Part shown: piece by piece, positions 51,782 to 60,683 of the stretch
How positions within the stretch are numbered: the stretch's first letter is position 1
Layout of the letters: every line of letters begins with the position of its first letter
Assembly: GCA_035297265.1 (NCBI GenBank)
Contig: DATGZH010000027.1
Span: 1 to 64,000 of the forward strand
Length of the DNA stretch: 64,000 bases
Direction of reading: 5' to 3'
Origin: DATGZH01 sp035297265
GTDB taxonomy: Bacteria; Actinomycetota; Acidimicrobiia; Acidimicrobiales; RAAP-2
The notes under the pieces: model-generated
What the model saw: only the letters and a program-made list of their open reading frames with translations
What the model was told of the DNA's origin: nothing
Database searches by the model: none
Made by a program: the position numbers and the translations under genes

Positions 51782-52020
51782 CAGAGCTTGGTCGAGATCA
51801 GGTCGAAGGCCTGGCCCACGGTCTCGATGTCCTCGAGCTCGGTCTCCTCGACCGTGATGTCGAAGGCCTCCTCGAGCGCCATGACCAGCTCGACCAGGTC
51901 GAGGCTGTCGGCGTCGAGGTCCTCGGCGAAACGGGCCTCCTTCGTGACCTTCTCCTGCGGCACCTGGAGCACCTCGACTGCGCACTCCCGGAACTTGTCG
52001 AAGGCGGCGTCACTGTCCAC
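51781..52020 (-). CDS. acpP: Acyl carrier protein
   Basis: 79 aa from GTG 52020, supported by GAGGAGA upstream. The phosphopantetheine Ser39 is in EDLDADSLDLVEL, followed by the acidic helix VMALEEAFDITVEETELEDIETV. Carries acyl chains for FabD/FabF/FabG. Confidence 0.95.
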   Translation of the reverse strand: MDSDAAFDKFRECAVEVLQVPQEKVTKEARFAEDLDADSLDLVELVMALEEAFDITVEETELEDIETVGQAFDLISTKL

Positions 52021-52128
52021 TTGGGGTCTCCTCGCTGTCCTCGACCGGCCGGGTCGGCGTCCGTCCCGGGCCGGTCCCCTCACATCCTCGCCCCGCGGGC
52101 GCCGGTCCGTCCACGCCCACGGTCCCTT

Positions 52129-52902
52129 CTACCAGCCCATCCCGAGCCCGCCGTCGACCGGCAGGACCGCACCGGTGATGTAGGCGGCGTCGTCGGAGGC
52201 GAGAAAGCCGACGGCCGCCGCCACCTCGTCGGGCGAGGCGGGCCTCCCGAGCGGGACCATCGACCGGAGCTGCTCGACCCGCTCCTCGCCGAGCGCCGAG
52301 ATCATATCGGTGCTCACCACGCCCGGGGCGACGACGTTCACCGTGATGTGACGGCTGGCCACCTCGCGGGCCAGGGCCCGGGCCATGCCCACGAGGCCGG
52401 CCTTGGAGGCCGCGTAGTTGGCCTGACCGGGTAGGCCGACGAAGGCGCCCATCGACGAGACGAAGAGGATGCGGCCGCGGTGCAGACGGAGCATCTTCGT
52501 GACCGCCCGCTTGGCCACCCGGAAGGCGCCCCCGAGGTTGGTCTCGAGCACCGCGTGCCAGTCGTCCTCACCCATGCGCACGAGGAGCGCGTCCTTCGTG
52601 ATCCCGGCGTTGGCCACGAGCACCTCGACCGGTCCGAAGCGCTCCTCGACCTGGACGAAGGCCTCGTCCACGGCCACCGGGTCGGTCACGTCGCAGCGCA
52701 CGGGGCAGAAGCGCTCGGCCGGCTGGCCCTCGGGCACCTTCGGCGGGGACTCGCCCCGGTACGTGGCGGCCACCTGGTCGCCCCGGGTCAGGAACCAGCG
52801 GACACAGGCTTGGCCGATGCCCCGGGTGCCCCCGGTCACGAGGACCACCCGGGAGCGGTCGTGGTCGTCCGGGCCCCCGTCGGTCTCGGTGGCGCTCACC
52901 AC
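52129..52902 (-). CDS. fabG: 3-oxoacyl-ACP reductase
   Basis: 257 aa from one of two tandem GTG codons. SDR: VLVTGGTRGIGQACVRWF, NADP-type CDVTD, NAGITKDALLVRM, catalytic Ser in VSSMGAFVG, YAASKAGL, and PGVVSTDM. The extended hydrophilic N-terminus (~16 aa) is unusual. Its start overlaps the fabD stop, so they are co-translated. Confidence 0.93.
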   Translation of the reverse strand: MVSATETDGGPDDHDRSRVVLVTGGTRGIGQACVRWFLTRGDQVAATYRGESPPKVPEGQPAERFCPVRCDVTDPVAVDEAFVQVEERFGPVEVLVANAGITKDALLVRMGEDDWHAVLETNLGGAFRVAKRAVTKMLRLHRGRILFVSSMGAFVGLPGQANYAASKAGLVGMARALAREVASRHITVNVVAPGVVSTDMISALGEERVEQLRSMVPLGRPASPDEVAAAVGFLASDDAAYITGAVLPVDGGLGMGW

Positions 52903-54131
52903 CCGGCGCCCGGGACCCGCAACCAGATGAGCGGTTGGCCGTCTTGGACCCGCTCGCCTTCGGCGGCCAGCCAGCGCACCACCTCGCCCTCGAAGGGCGT
53001 GCGGACCTCGGTCACCCCGACCCGGCCGACCAGGTCGCCGACGGCGATGCTCGACGAGCCGTCGGTGGACTCGGTACCCGGCAGGAGACCGGCCCCCGGG
53101 GCGGCGAGCGAGCGCTCAGGCGAGAAGATGCCGGCACAGGGGCTCACGACGACCCGCTCGGAGACGTAAAGGTGCTCACCCTCGTGGGCGTGGGCCTCGG
53201 CCCCCAGCCGACCCGTGGCGGCCACCGCGTCCATGAGGTTGTCGAGGTCGTCAGGCTTGGCCACCGCCACCGCCTGGGCGTCGGGCACGGCCCGGCGGGC
53301 CAGGCCGCTCAGCACGCCGCCCGGGCCCAGCTCGACGAGGGTGGTCGCCCCGAGGCCGGTCAGGGTCTCCAAGGTCTGGCGCCAGCGCACAGGGCTGCAC
53401 AGCTGGGCCGAGAGGAGGCCGGGCCAGTCGGCCGGGTCGCCGTGGACCCGGGCGTCGACGTTGGCCACCATCGGCACCTCGGGGGCCCGGAAGACCACGT
53501 CGCCGAGGGCCTTCCTGAGGAGGGGACGGGCCGAGGCCATGAGCGGCGTGTGGAAGGCGCCCGAGACGGGGATGGCGAGCACCTTCTTGGCGCCCATCTC
53601 CTTGGCGATCGTCGTGACGGCGGCGAGAGCCTCCTTCGTACCGGCCACCACCACCTGCCCCGGTGCGTTGAAGTTGGCCACCCAGGCGTCGCTCTCCGCC
53701 CGCTGGCAAGCGGCGGTGGCGTCGTCGTCGGAGATGCCGAGCAGCGCGGCCATCGTCCCCGGCTGGTCCTCGCCCGCTCGGGCCATCGCCTCGCCCCGGG
53801 CGGCCACGAGTCCGACGCCGTCCTCGAACGAGAGGGCGCCGCTCGCCACGAGGGCCGAGTACTCGCCGAGGCTGTGGCCGGCACAGGCCGCGGGGGAGAG
53901 GCCGAGTCGCTCGACCGCGTCGAGCACGACGAGGCTCACCACGAACGTGGCCAGCTGGGCGTTGGCCGTCTCGGTGAGCACCTCCATCGAGGCGTCAAGG
54001 AGGAGCGACTCGATGTCGCGCTCGGCCGCCGCCGAGGCCTCGGCGACGACCTCCCACGACGGGTGCTCGACCCACTCGCGCCCCATGCCGGGCCGTTGGG
54101 AACCCTGGCCAGGGAAGGTGAACGCCAACAC
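52896..54131 (-). CDS. fabD: Malonyl-CoA:ACP transacylase with C-terminal biotinyl/lipoyl-like domain
   Basis: 411 aa from GTG 54131, which follows GGAAAGAG and gives the usual N-terminus LAFTFPGQGSQRPGMG; GTG 54161 would add 10 residues. The FabD domain (1-~305) is complete, with Ser87 in GHSLGEYSAL, the Arg in AARGEAMARAG and His194 in AFHTPLM. Typical FabD ends near residue 310. Here ~100 residues follow. After a linker they read VVVSPCAGIFSP and, after ~25 residues, AVGDLVGRVGVTEVRTPFEG then LAAEGERVQDGQPLIWL. That is the hammerhead pattern of biotinyl/lipoyl domains, but the modified Lys is absent. Confidence 0.9.
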   Translation of the reverse strand: MLAFTFPGQGSQRPGMGREWVEHPSWEVVAEASAAAERDIESLLLDASMEVLTETANAQLATFVVSLVVLDAVERLGLSPAACAGHSLGEYSALVASGALSFEDGVGLVAARGEAMARAGEDQPGTMAALLGISDDDATAACQRAESDAWVANFNAPGQVVVAGTKEALAAVTTIAKEMGAKKVLAIPVSGAFHTPLMASARPLLRKALGDVVFRAPEVPMVANVDARVHGDPADWPGLLSAQLCSPVRWRQTLETLTGLGATTLVELGPGGVLSGLARRAVPDAQAVAVAKPDDLDNLMDAVAATGRLGAEAHAHEGEHLYVSERVVVSPCAGIFSPERSLAAPGAGLLPGTESTDGSSSIAVGDLVGRVGVTEVRTPFEGEVVRWLAAEGERVQDGQPLIWLRVPGAGW

Positions 54132-54276
54132 GCTCGCTCTCTTTCCGGTCTCCACGTCCACGCCGTCGAGTCAGCGCGGCGGGCGGTCGGCGGGGCCGAC
54201 CGGGCGCACCAGTGTGGCACGGCCCCCGTTCGGCGTCCCGTTACCGGCCGGTCACCGTGCCGTCACGTGGGACACC

Positions 54277-55068
54277 TCACTCGGCCAGCCAGTCGAGGAC
54301 CTCGGGCACGACGGTCGGGTCCTGGAAGAAGAAGGCGTGGCCCCCGTCGTAGGTGCGGAGCTCGGCCCGCGGGACCTGCGCCGCTATGGCCTGGGAGTTC
54401 TCGGGCGGGGCGATGCCGTCGTAGCGCCCGCAGGCGACGAGGGTGGGGCAGCTGATCCGGGGCAACCGGTCGTAGACGTCGTGACCCCGCCGGGCCTCGA
54501 GCTGGGCCGCCGCCCCCTCTGCCGCCGCCGGCGAAGCGGGCGCCCGGCGACGCTCGGCCACCATCTCCACCATGGCTCGGTCGCTCGGATGGGCGGCCAG
54601 CCACGCCGGCGTGAAGCGGGTGTCGAGGAGGGTCGGGTAGCGCGTCGCCCGCTCCTCGTCGGAGAGCGCGGCGAGCTCGTGGAGGGGGTAGGAGCCGCCG
54701 CCGCCACCCCCGGGTGAGGTGCAGAGGAGGGCGAGGCGGCTGACCCGCTCGGGCCAGGTCACCGCCATCTCCTGGGCCACCATCCCGCCGAAGCTCACGC
54801 CGATGAGGCGGGTGGTGTACCAGCCGAGCGCGTCGAGGAGGGCGAGGGCATCGGCCGCGTACTCGGCCATGCTGAACGGGCCGGTGCCGCCGGTCTTGCC
54901 GAGGCCGCGCTGGTCGTGGGCGAGCACGTCGAACCGGGCGGCGAAGGCGTCGACGATCGGCGCCGAGGTCTCGAGGTTGGCCCCCGAGCCGTTGCAGAAG
55001 AGCAGCCTCGGACCTTCCCCGCGTCGCTCGTAATAGAGCTCCATGCCGTTGGCGGCCAACGTAGGCAC
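54277..55068 (-). CDS. Alpha/beta hydrolase
   Basis: 263 aa from GTG 55068 (GTG 55074 is possible). Nucleophile Ser in IGVSFGGMVAQEM, acid in CGRYDGIAPPEN, His in GGHAFFFQDP, oxyanion region CNGSGANLE and HDQRGLGKTG. It belongs with the BioH/3-oxoadipate enol-lactonase-like group. The substrate is unknown. It is divergent from the nitrilase-family gene, with start codons 45 bp apart. Confidence 0.85.
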   Translation of the reverse strand: MPTLAANGMELYYERRGEGPRLLFCNGSGANLETSAPIVDAFAARFDVLAHDQRGLGKTGGTGPFSMAEYAADALALLDALGWYTTRLIGVSFGGMVAQEMAVTWPERVSRLALLCTSPGGGGGGSYPLHELAALSDEERATRYPTLLDTRFTPAWLAAHPSDRAMVEMVAERRRAPASPAAAEGAAAQLEARRGHDVYDRLPRISCPTLVACGRYDGIAPPENSQAIAAQVPRAELRTYDGGHAFFFQDPTVVPEVLDWLAE

Positions 55069-55074
55069 GGCCAC

Positions 55075-55105
55075 AGGTTACGACCGTCCAAGAGACCACT
55101 ACCCT
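55075..55105. promoter_or_regulatory. Divergent -10-like hexamers TAACCT (-) and TACCCT (+)
   Basis: TAACCT on the minus strand (55075-55080) is 6 nt before GTG 55068. TACCCT on the plus strand (55100-55105) is 7 nt before ATG 55113. Both fit the leaderless pattern and help choose the GTG at 55068. Confidence 0.45.
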
Positions 55106-55112
55106 GAGGCGG

Positions 55113-55940
55113 ATGCGGGCCGCCGTCGTCCAGCTCTCGGCCACCCAGGACAAAGAGACCAACCTGGAGCTGGCGGTGCGCACCGTGGAGCAGGCGGCCT
55201 CAGCGGGGGCCGAGCTCGTGGTCCTGCCCGAGGCGACGATGTGTGGCTTCGGGAGCCCCTCCACCGATCTCGCCGCCTCGGCCGAACCGCTCGACGGCCC
55301 GTTCGTGACCACGCTCGCCACGGTGGCCTCGGCCACCGGGGCCACGGTCGTCGCCGGCATGTTCGAGCCGGCATCGGACAGCCAACGGGTCTACAACACC
55401 GTCGTGGCCGTCAGCCCCGACGGGCTCCTCGGTCACTACCGCAAGCTCCATCTGTACGACGCGCTCGGCTGGCAGGAGTCACGACGAGTGGCTCCAGGCC
55501 ACCCCGAGACCGACGGCGTGCTGGTCGTGCCGGTCGGCGAGTTCCGTCTCGGCGTGATGACCTGCTACGACCTGCGCTTCCCCGAAGTGACACGGACCCT
55601 CTGCGACGCCGGCGCTACGGCCCTCGCGGTGCCGGCCGCCTGGGTCGCTGGTCCCCGCAAGGCCGAGCAGTGGGCGACCCTCCTCGCCGCTCGGGCCATC
55701 GAGAGCACGTCGTACGTGCTCGCCGCGGCGCAACCGGCGCCGGACTACACGGGCTGCTCCACGATCATCGACCCGTCAGGCGAGGCCCTGGTGGTGCTCG
55801 ATGACCTGTCTGATGCCCGGTGCCACGACCTCAGCCAGGCACTCGGGTTCGCCGATCTCTCCGAGGCGGAGGTGGCGAGAGTGCGCGAGGTGCTGCCGGT
55901 CCTCGACCACCGCCGGTTCTCCGTGCTGCCCCGGCCTTGA
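55113..55940 (+). CDS. Carbon-nitrogen hydrolase (nitrilase superfamily, Nit-type amidase)
   Basis: 275 aa. The Glu-Lys-Cys triad is clear: Glu in LVVLPEATMCGFG, Lys in HYRKLHLYDALG, and Cys in GVMTCYDLRFPE. The sequence is closest in look to Nit1/Nit2-type amidases, which hydrolyse deaminated glutathione or 2-oxoglutaramate. Those substrates are inferred from the family. It stands alone on its strand. Confidence 0.88.
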   Translation: MRAAVVQLSATQDKETNLELAVRTVEQAASAGAELVVLPEATMCGFGSPSTDLAASAEPLDGPFVTTLATVASATGATVVAGMFEPASDSQRVYNTVVAVSPDGLLGHYRKLHLYDALGWQESRRVAPGHPETDGVLVVPVGEFRLGVMTCYDLRFPEVTRTLCDAGATALAVPAAWVAGPRKAEQWATLLAARAIESTSYVLAAAQPAPDYTGCSTIIDPSGEALVVLDDLSDARCHDLSQALGFADLSEAEVARVREVLPVLDHRRFSVLPRP

Positions 55941-56134
55941 GGCAACGACCCCCTTCGCCCGTCGGTGCTGATCCGACGCCTCGCCCGCTCGCCTACGCAC
56001 GGCGCCGCCCCCCGCTGTCCGCCGCACCTGAACGGATTGCCACTCGAACTGGCAGTCCGAGGTGCGCAACGGTGGGTGACCCGCAGGTGACCTCCGGCTC
56101 GGTCGACCATCAGCGATGGGGAGGGAGGTAGGAG

Positions 56135-57511
56135 ATGCGGCTGACCGGACCGGTGACGGGGGGCGCCCACGGATGGGCCTTCGGGGGGCCGACGGTCGAT
56201 GTGCCAGCCCTCGGCTATCGACAGGAGGAGTACTTCCTCGAGGGAACGGCCACCCGCTACGGACCAGCGAGCGGTTCGGACCTCGGACGGGATGGACGGT
56301 GGGATGTCCAACCGGTGGGAACGGCGCCCTACAAGACACGGATGCTGGTGGTGCGACCCGAGGATCCGGCCGCGTTCAATGGAACCGTGCTGGTGTTCTG
56401 GAACAACGTCTCGGCCGGCTACGACAACATCGGTGGTGGGGAAAGCCCTGAGCTTTTCGAAGGCGGCTACGCGTACGTCGCGGTGACGGCGCAACGGGTC
56501 GGCGTGCACGGGACGACCGACAACCCACAGGGATTGCAGGCCTGGGACCCGGGCCGCTACGGATCGCTCTCCATCCTGAGCGACGACTACTCGTACGACA
56601 TCTTCACGCAGGCGGCGAGCGTCGTGGCTCCCGCTCGCCAGCCGGGGGACATCGATCCAATGGCCGGTCTGAAGGTTCGCCGACTCGTCGCCCAGGGGGC
56701 CTCACAGTCCGCCGCCCGCCTCGCGACCTACCTCAACGCCGTCCAACCGGTTGGAGGACTCTTTGACGCCTTCCTCCTCCTCCTGTACTTCGGTGGCGGG
56801 ACGCCTCTCGAAGTCGGCGACGCCGTCATGACCGTACAGGCCGCCAGCGAAGGGAGCGCTCCCCGAATCCCAGAAGGGAGGAATCTCTTGCGCGACGACC
56901 TCGGGATACCCGTCATGGTGGTGAACTCCGAGTGCGAGGCGACCTCTTGCTACGCGGTGAGGCAACCCGACACCGACCGATACCGCTATTGGGAGGTCGC
57001 GGGTGCGTCACACGTCAGCCTGCAGGCCATCCGGTCGTCGGCACCCCGGTCGGAGCGTGACTTCGGGTTCTCGATGGCCATCGACGACGGCCTGGATGGT
57101 GTCAACCACATCTCCATCGCTCCAGTCGTCGACGCGGCGCAGCACCATTTGCAGGCCTGGATGACCGATGGCCTCGCGCCGCCGGCCCAGGCTCGAATCC
57201 AGTTCGCGGGCGATCCGCCGGAGATCGTGCGCGACGAGCACGGGATCGCCCGAGGGGGCATCCGCCTTCCACCGGTCGACGTCCCGATGGCGCACAACAG
57301 TGCGATCCAGCGGTCACCAGACGCCTTTGCCCGTCTCGTCGGGTGCCACGAGCCCTTCTCGGCCGAGAAGATGCGAGAGCTCTACGGAAGCCGTGCACAC
57401 TTCCTCCAGCTCTACGACCAGGCGGTCGAGGCCGCCGCCGCGGCTGGAGTGGTACTCCCTCGCGACATCGAACCGCTCATAGCCGAGGCGCGCACCGCGG
57501 TTGCTTTCTAA
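56135..57511 (+). CDS. Large alpha/beta hydrolase-domain protein (first copy)
   Basis: 458 aa, ATG preceded by a strong GGGAGGTAGGAG ribosome binding site. No signal peptide. Likely nucleophile Ser in LVAQGASQSAARLATYLNAV. The C-terminal half has VAGASHVSLQ with a candidate His. The G(A/H)SQ(S/T) elbow and ~450-aa length match the 'alpha/beta hydrolase domain-containing' family (Abhydrolase_10 type), of unknown substrate. A paralogue is at 59103. Codon use is slightly less GC-extreme than in the housekeeping genes. Confidence 0.75.
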   Translation: MRLTGPVTGGAHGWAFGGPTVDVPALGYRQEEYFLEGTATRYGPASGSDLGRDGRWDVQPVGTAPYKTRMLVVRPEDPAAFNGTVLVFWNNVSAGYDNIGGGESPELFEGGYAYVAVTAQRVGVHGTTDNPQGLQAWDPGRYGSLSILSDDYSYDIFTQAASVVAPARQPGDIDPMAGLKVRRLVAQGASQSAARLATYLNAVQPVGGLFDAFLLLLYFGGGTPLEVGDAVMTVQAASEGSAPRIPEGRNLLRDDLGIPVMVVNSECEATSCYAVRQPDTDRYRYWEVAGASHVSLQAIRSSAPRSERDFGFSMAIDDGLDGVNHISIAPVVDAAQHHLQAWMTDGLAPPAQARIQFAGDPPEIVRDEHGIARGGIRLPPVDVPMAHNSAIQRSPDAFARLVGCHEPFSAEKMRELYGSRAHFLQLYDQAVEAAAAAGVVLPRDIEPLIAEARTAVAF

Positions 57512-57618
57512 GAGGACCACCAGGGGTGGGCGGGCGTTGGCCGTTGACCCCGGGTAGCCCCGCACCCTCAGCGGCCTAGGCGGGCTCCCTGCTGAAGCGA
57601 CCCGTCACTCGCTGACCA

Positions 57619-58875
57619 TCACGAGTTGGCCGACTTGGTCGCGAAGACGAGAGCCTTCGTGCCGACGTCGTAGTGGACCATGTAGACGGGTCCAAGTGCG
57701 AAGGGACGATTCGGCCCGAAGGAGATGGGTGAGCCGGTGCCTGGGATCGTGAGGTTCCTGAGCCCGTACCCCGCATGGACGAAGCTCGCAGCGGTCAGGT
57801 GCTTGCCGGCCGCTTTGGCGATCACGGCGAACAGGGCGAGGTCCGTGCAGGCGAGCTCGACGCTCATCCACGTGAATTGCGATCCCGGCGAGGTGGGGCT
57901 GTAGGCGTTGATGTGGTCGGAGGGATAGGCCTTCTTGACGATGTGGACACACTGCTGGGTCCCGGCGTTGTCCCAGATGGCCTGGGGTGGCGTCAGAGGG
58001 CTCGACGTGACCACATTGCGCAGATAGGTCGGATTGTTGTCACCAGCGACGTCGCCAGAGAGGTCGCTCTCGCTCGTCGCGACCCAGGACGGGTTGTAGG
58101 TGCTCTGGATGGCCGACAATCCCTGTGGCCATATGGCCGACCCGTTGCCGACGGCAACGACTTCGGTGATGCCGTCTGACTTGAACCGTTGCGCGATCGC
58201 CGTCACCTGAGTGTTCGACGCGACGAGGTCACCCTGAGGAGCTGAGTCCACGGCCGTCGTGACGACGGGAACGTGGAGCTTCGTGAGCGTCGTCTGGACG
58301 ATTTGGACCTCCGGTTGGTCGGACGTCGTGCCAGCGAAAAGGGCCACCTTCTTGCCTTTGAAGACACCTTGCTTGGCGAAGATCGACAGCTGAAGAGGAT
58401 CGTAGGCCGAGGCGGGTGGGGTCAGCGTGAAGTTCTGCGCCAACCCTGAGGAGCCGCTGGTGGCGAGGATGGACGCGATGACCGGGACGCCATTCTGGAG
58501 GTAGCAGGTCGGCATGAGCGGTGCTATGGCCACGAAGACGTGGTCGTCCTGGGTGAGCTGGGTGCACGCAGTGGCCGCCGGTGCGGTGCCGGTTGGGTTC
58601 ACCGCGACGATGTAGGGCACGATCTTGCGACCGTTGATCCCGCCGTGGGCGTTCATGTTGGCAATGATCGCGTTGAAGGCGTCGGGGATGCTCCCCCAGT
58701 TGAGGTTGACGCCGACGGCCTTGACTGCCGCGACATCGACGTAGGGGACCCCGACGCTGATCGTCGTCGCGGTCACCCCCTGGGTTCCGCTCGAGGCTCC
58801 GGCCGCTGGATCCACGCCGAGGAACCCGGACAGGACCGCGAGAAGCACCGTTCCAACGAAGAGACGCTTAACCAT
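57619..58875 (-). CDS. ABC-type branched-chain amino acid-like substrate-binding protein
   Basis: 418 aa, ATG after AAAGGGGGG. Signal peptide (KRLFVGTVLLAVLSGFLGV..., cleavage near residue 26) without a lipobox Cys. Peripla_BP_6 features: TTISVGVPYVDV, MNAHGGINGRKIVPYIV, AATACTQLTQDD and KGKKVALFAG. Related to LivJ/urea/amide-binding proteins. No permease or ATPase gene is in the window, so it is an orphan here. A close paralogue lies at 60684 on the other strand. Confidence 0.85.
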   Translation of the reverse strand: MVKRLFVGTVLLAVLSGFLGVDPAAGASSGTQGVTATTISVGVPYVDVAAVKAVGVNLNWGSIPDAFNAIIANMNAHGGINGRKIVPYIVAVNPTGTAPAATACTQLTQDDHVFVAIAPLMPTCYLQNGVPVIASILATSGSSGLAQNFTLTPPASAYDPLQLSIFAKQGVFKGKKVALFAGTTSDQPEVQIVQTTLTKLHVPVVTTAVDSAPQGDLVASNTQVTAIAQRFKSDGITEVVAVGNGSAIWPQGLSAIQSTYNPSWVATSESDLSGDVAGDNNPTYLRNVVTSSPLTPPQAIWDNAGTQQCVHIVKKAYPSDHINAYSPTSPGSQFTWMSVELACTDLALFAVIAKAAGKHLTAASFVHAGYGLRNLTIPGTGSPISFGPNRPFALGPVYMVHYDVGTKALVFATKSANS

Positions 58876-59102
58876 GGAAACCCCCCTTTGGCAGAGTACG
58901 TCTCGCCCGGCGACCCGACCGAAACGTCGACCTGCTCGGTGGGTCGGCCAGGGTAAAGACGGTCTGACGAGGTGAACTCTGGCACAAGAACGACCGTCGT
59001 GCTCGTCGCCCGGCCGCGGTCACGCGGCCAGTTGAGCCAGCTGACCCGATGAAGTAGGACAAGGGCGACGAAGCGCTTCCGACCACCCGTCGAGGAGGAG
59101 CC

Positions 59103-60464
59103 ATGACCGTCGAGCCGGCCACGCTCAGCTGTCCAGCAGCGGTGGACCCGCCAGCTCGGTTCGTCCCGACCGGCCAGTTCCGGGGGGACGTCGGGCAGTT
59201 CGACTACGTCGAGGAAGAGTGGTTCGCCACAGGCGAGGCCGACGGCCACCAGTACGCGACGGCGATGACCGTACGGCGTCCGAGGGACAGGGAGCGCTTC
59301 AGCGGCCTCGTGATCGTTGAGCCCGTTCACGCGGCGAGTGCCGCCCCTATCTGGATCTACACCTCGTCCTACCAGCTGCGCTCCGGCCACGGATGGGCGG
59401 CCGTCTGCTCCCAGAAGAGCGTGCTCGACACCTTCGTCAAGCCGGCGAACCCGGATCGCTACGCGGCACTCGAGATTTGGTCTGACGCTCCGTCGCTCGA
59501 AGCGGAGGGCCTCAACCCGATCAGCGTGCCGCGGGAGCCGGCGGCGTTTCAGGCCCGGATGGAACACATGCGGAAGATCAACGTGCTCTCGACGCCGATC
59601 CTGGCCCAGGTGGGGGCGGCGCTCGCCGGTCCGGCAGGTCCTTTCGCCGGCTTCGACGTCCGCCAGCTGATCCTGGCTGGGCACTCCCAGACGGGCGGCG
59701 TCGTGACCGACTACATCCTGAACGCGCACGACGTGGTGCGCCTCGATAACGGATCACCGGTCTACCAAGGGTTCTTCCCGACCGGGGCCCCGTCGGTGCA
59801 GTTCGGTCCCCGTGACGCCCCAATCCTCCAGGTGCTCAGCGACGGCGACATCTCGAACCCGAACCGACCCGGGCGGCAGGGTCGTGTCTATCGGCGGGAG
59901 GACAGCGACGATCCGGGCGACGGCTACCGTCTCTACGAGCTGGCCGGGGTGTCTCACATGGGCACTCGCTACCCGCCGTACAGCGACAACGCGATGTGGC
60001 AGAACGATCCGCTCGGCACCGCGGGGAGCGTCCCCAAGGGCGCGCCGATGAACAGTCTGCCGCACGGTGAGTTGTTCAGCATGGCGCTCGACCACCTGGC
60101 GCAGTGGGTCTCTCGTGGCGTCGTCCCGCCCCGCGCCGACCGCATCGAGGTTGGCCCGGACGGCCTCTTCGCCAAGGACGAGTTCGGCAACAGTCGCGGA
60201 GGAGTCCGCTGCGTGCAGATGGACGTTCCCCGCCTTCGGTACCTCCCGAACCCGGGTGTCGACGAGAGCGGGGCGCCGGCCTTCGGCGTCGTCGGCATCG
60301 AAGAACCCCTGACAGAAGAGCAGCTCAAGGGGCTGTACCGCGATCACGACGACTACGTGGAACGCTTCAACCACCGCCTCGACGAGCTGATCGCTCAAGG
60401 CTGGTTCCTCGTGGAGGATGCCGCCGAGATGCGTGCGGAGGCCGTGAACGCGGCGGTTCCCTGA
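59103..60464 (+). CDS. Large alpha/beta hydrolase-domain protein (second copy)
   Basis: 453 aa, ATG after GAGGAGGAG. Same family as the gene at 56135: nucleophile elbow LILAGHSQTGGVVTDYIL, YELAGVSHMGTRYPP with a candidate catalytic His, and a C-terminal FAKDEFGNSRGGVR that parallels VRDEHGIARGGIR of the first copy. The N-terminal half has diverged. No signal peptide. The substrate is probably a small ester or lactone, which is inference. Confidence 0.75.
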   Translation: MTVEPATLSCPAAVDPPARFVPTGQFRGDVGQFDYVEEEWFATGEADGHQYATAMTVRRPRDRERFSGLVIVEPVHAASAAPIWIYTSSYQLRSGHGWAAVCSQKSVLDTFVKPANPDRYAALEIWSDAPSLEAEGLNPISVPREPAAFQARMEHMRKINVLSTPILAQVGAALAGPAGPFAGFDVRQLILAGHSQTGGVVTDYILNAHDVVRLDNGSPVYQGFFPTGAPSVQFGPRDAPILQVLSDGDISNPNRPGRQGRVYRREDSDDPGDGYRLYELAGVSHMGTRYPPYSDNAMWQNDPLGTAGSVPKGAPMNSLPHGELFSMALDHLAQWVSRGVVPPRADRIEVGPDGLFAKDEFGNSRGGVRCVQMDVPRLRYLPNPGVDESGAPAFGVVGIEEPLTEEQLKGLYRDHDDYVERFNHRLDELIAQGWFLVEDAAEMRAEAVNAAVP

Positions 60465-60683
60465 GGCCGGCGGTGGCACAGAGGCTGGATTCCTCCCGCC
60501 TGCTGGCCGCGATCACATGGCGCTCCGGCACGTCTATCCTGCCAGGCGCTCGCGGGCTCCCATGCCGACGGCGCAGCGCGCCACCCCGAAGGCAGGGCCC
60601 AAGTCCCGACGCTTGGTCACGTTCACCGGACCCCAGGCGCAGACGATGGAGACGAGCAGCATCAGGTGTGCGGAAAGGACGAC

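Noticed and set aside
58960..59050. Inverted repeats in the divergent gap (GCCGCGG...CGCGGC, AGTTGAGCCAGCTGA) as operators
   Set aside because: Short and imperfect; such palindromes are common by chance at this GC content and no regulator gene is adjacent.
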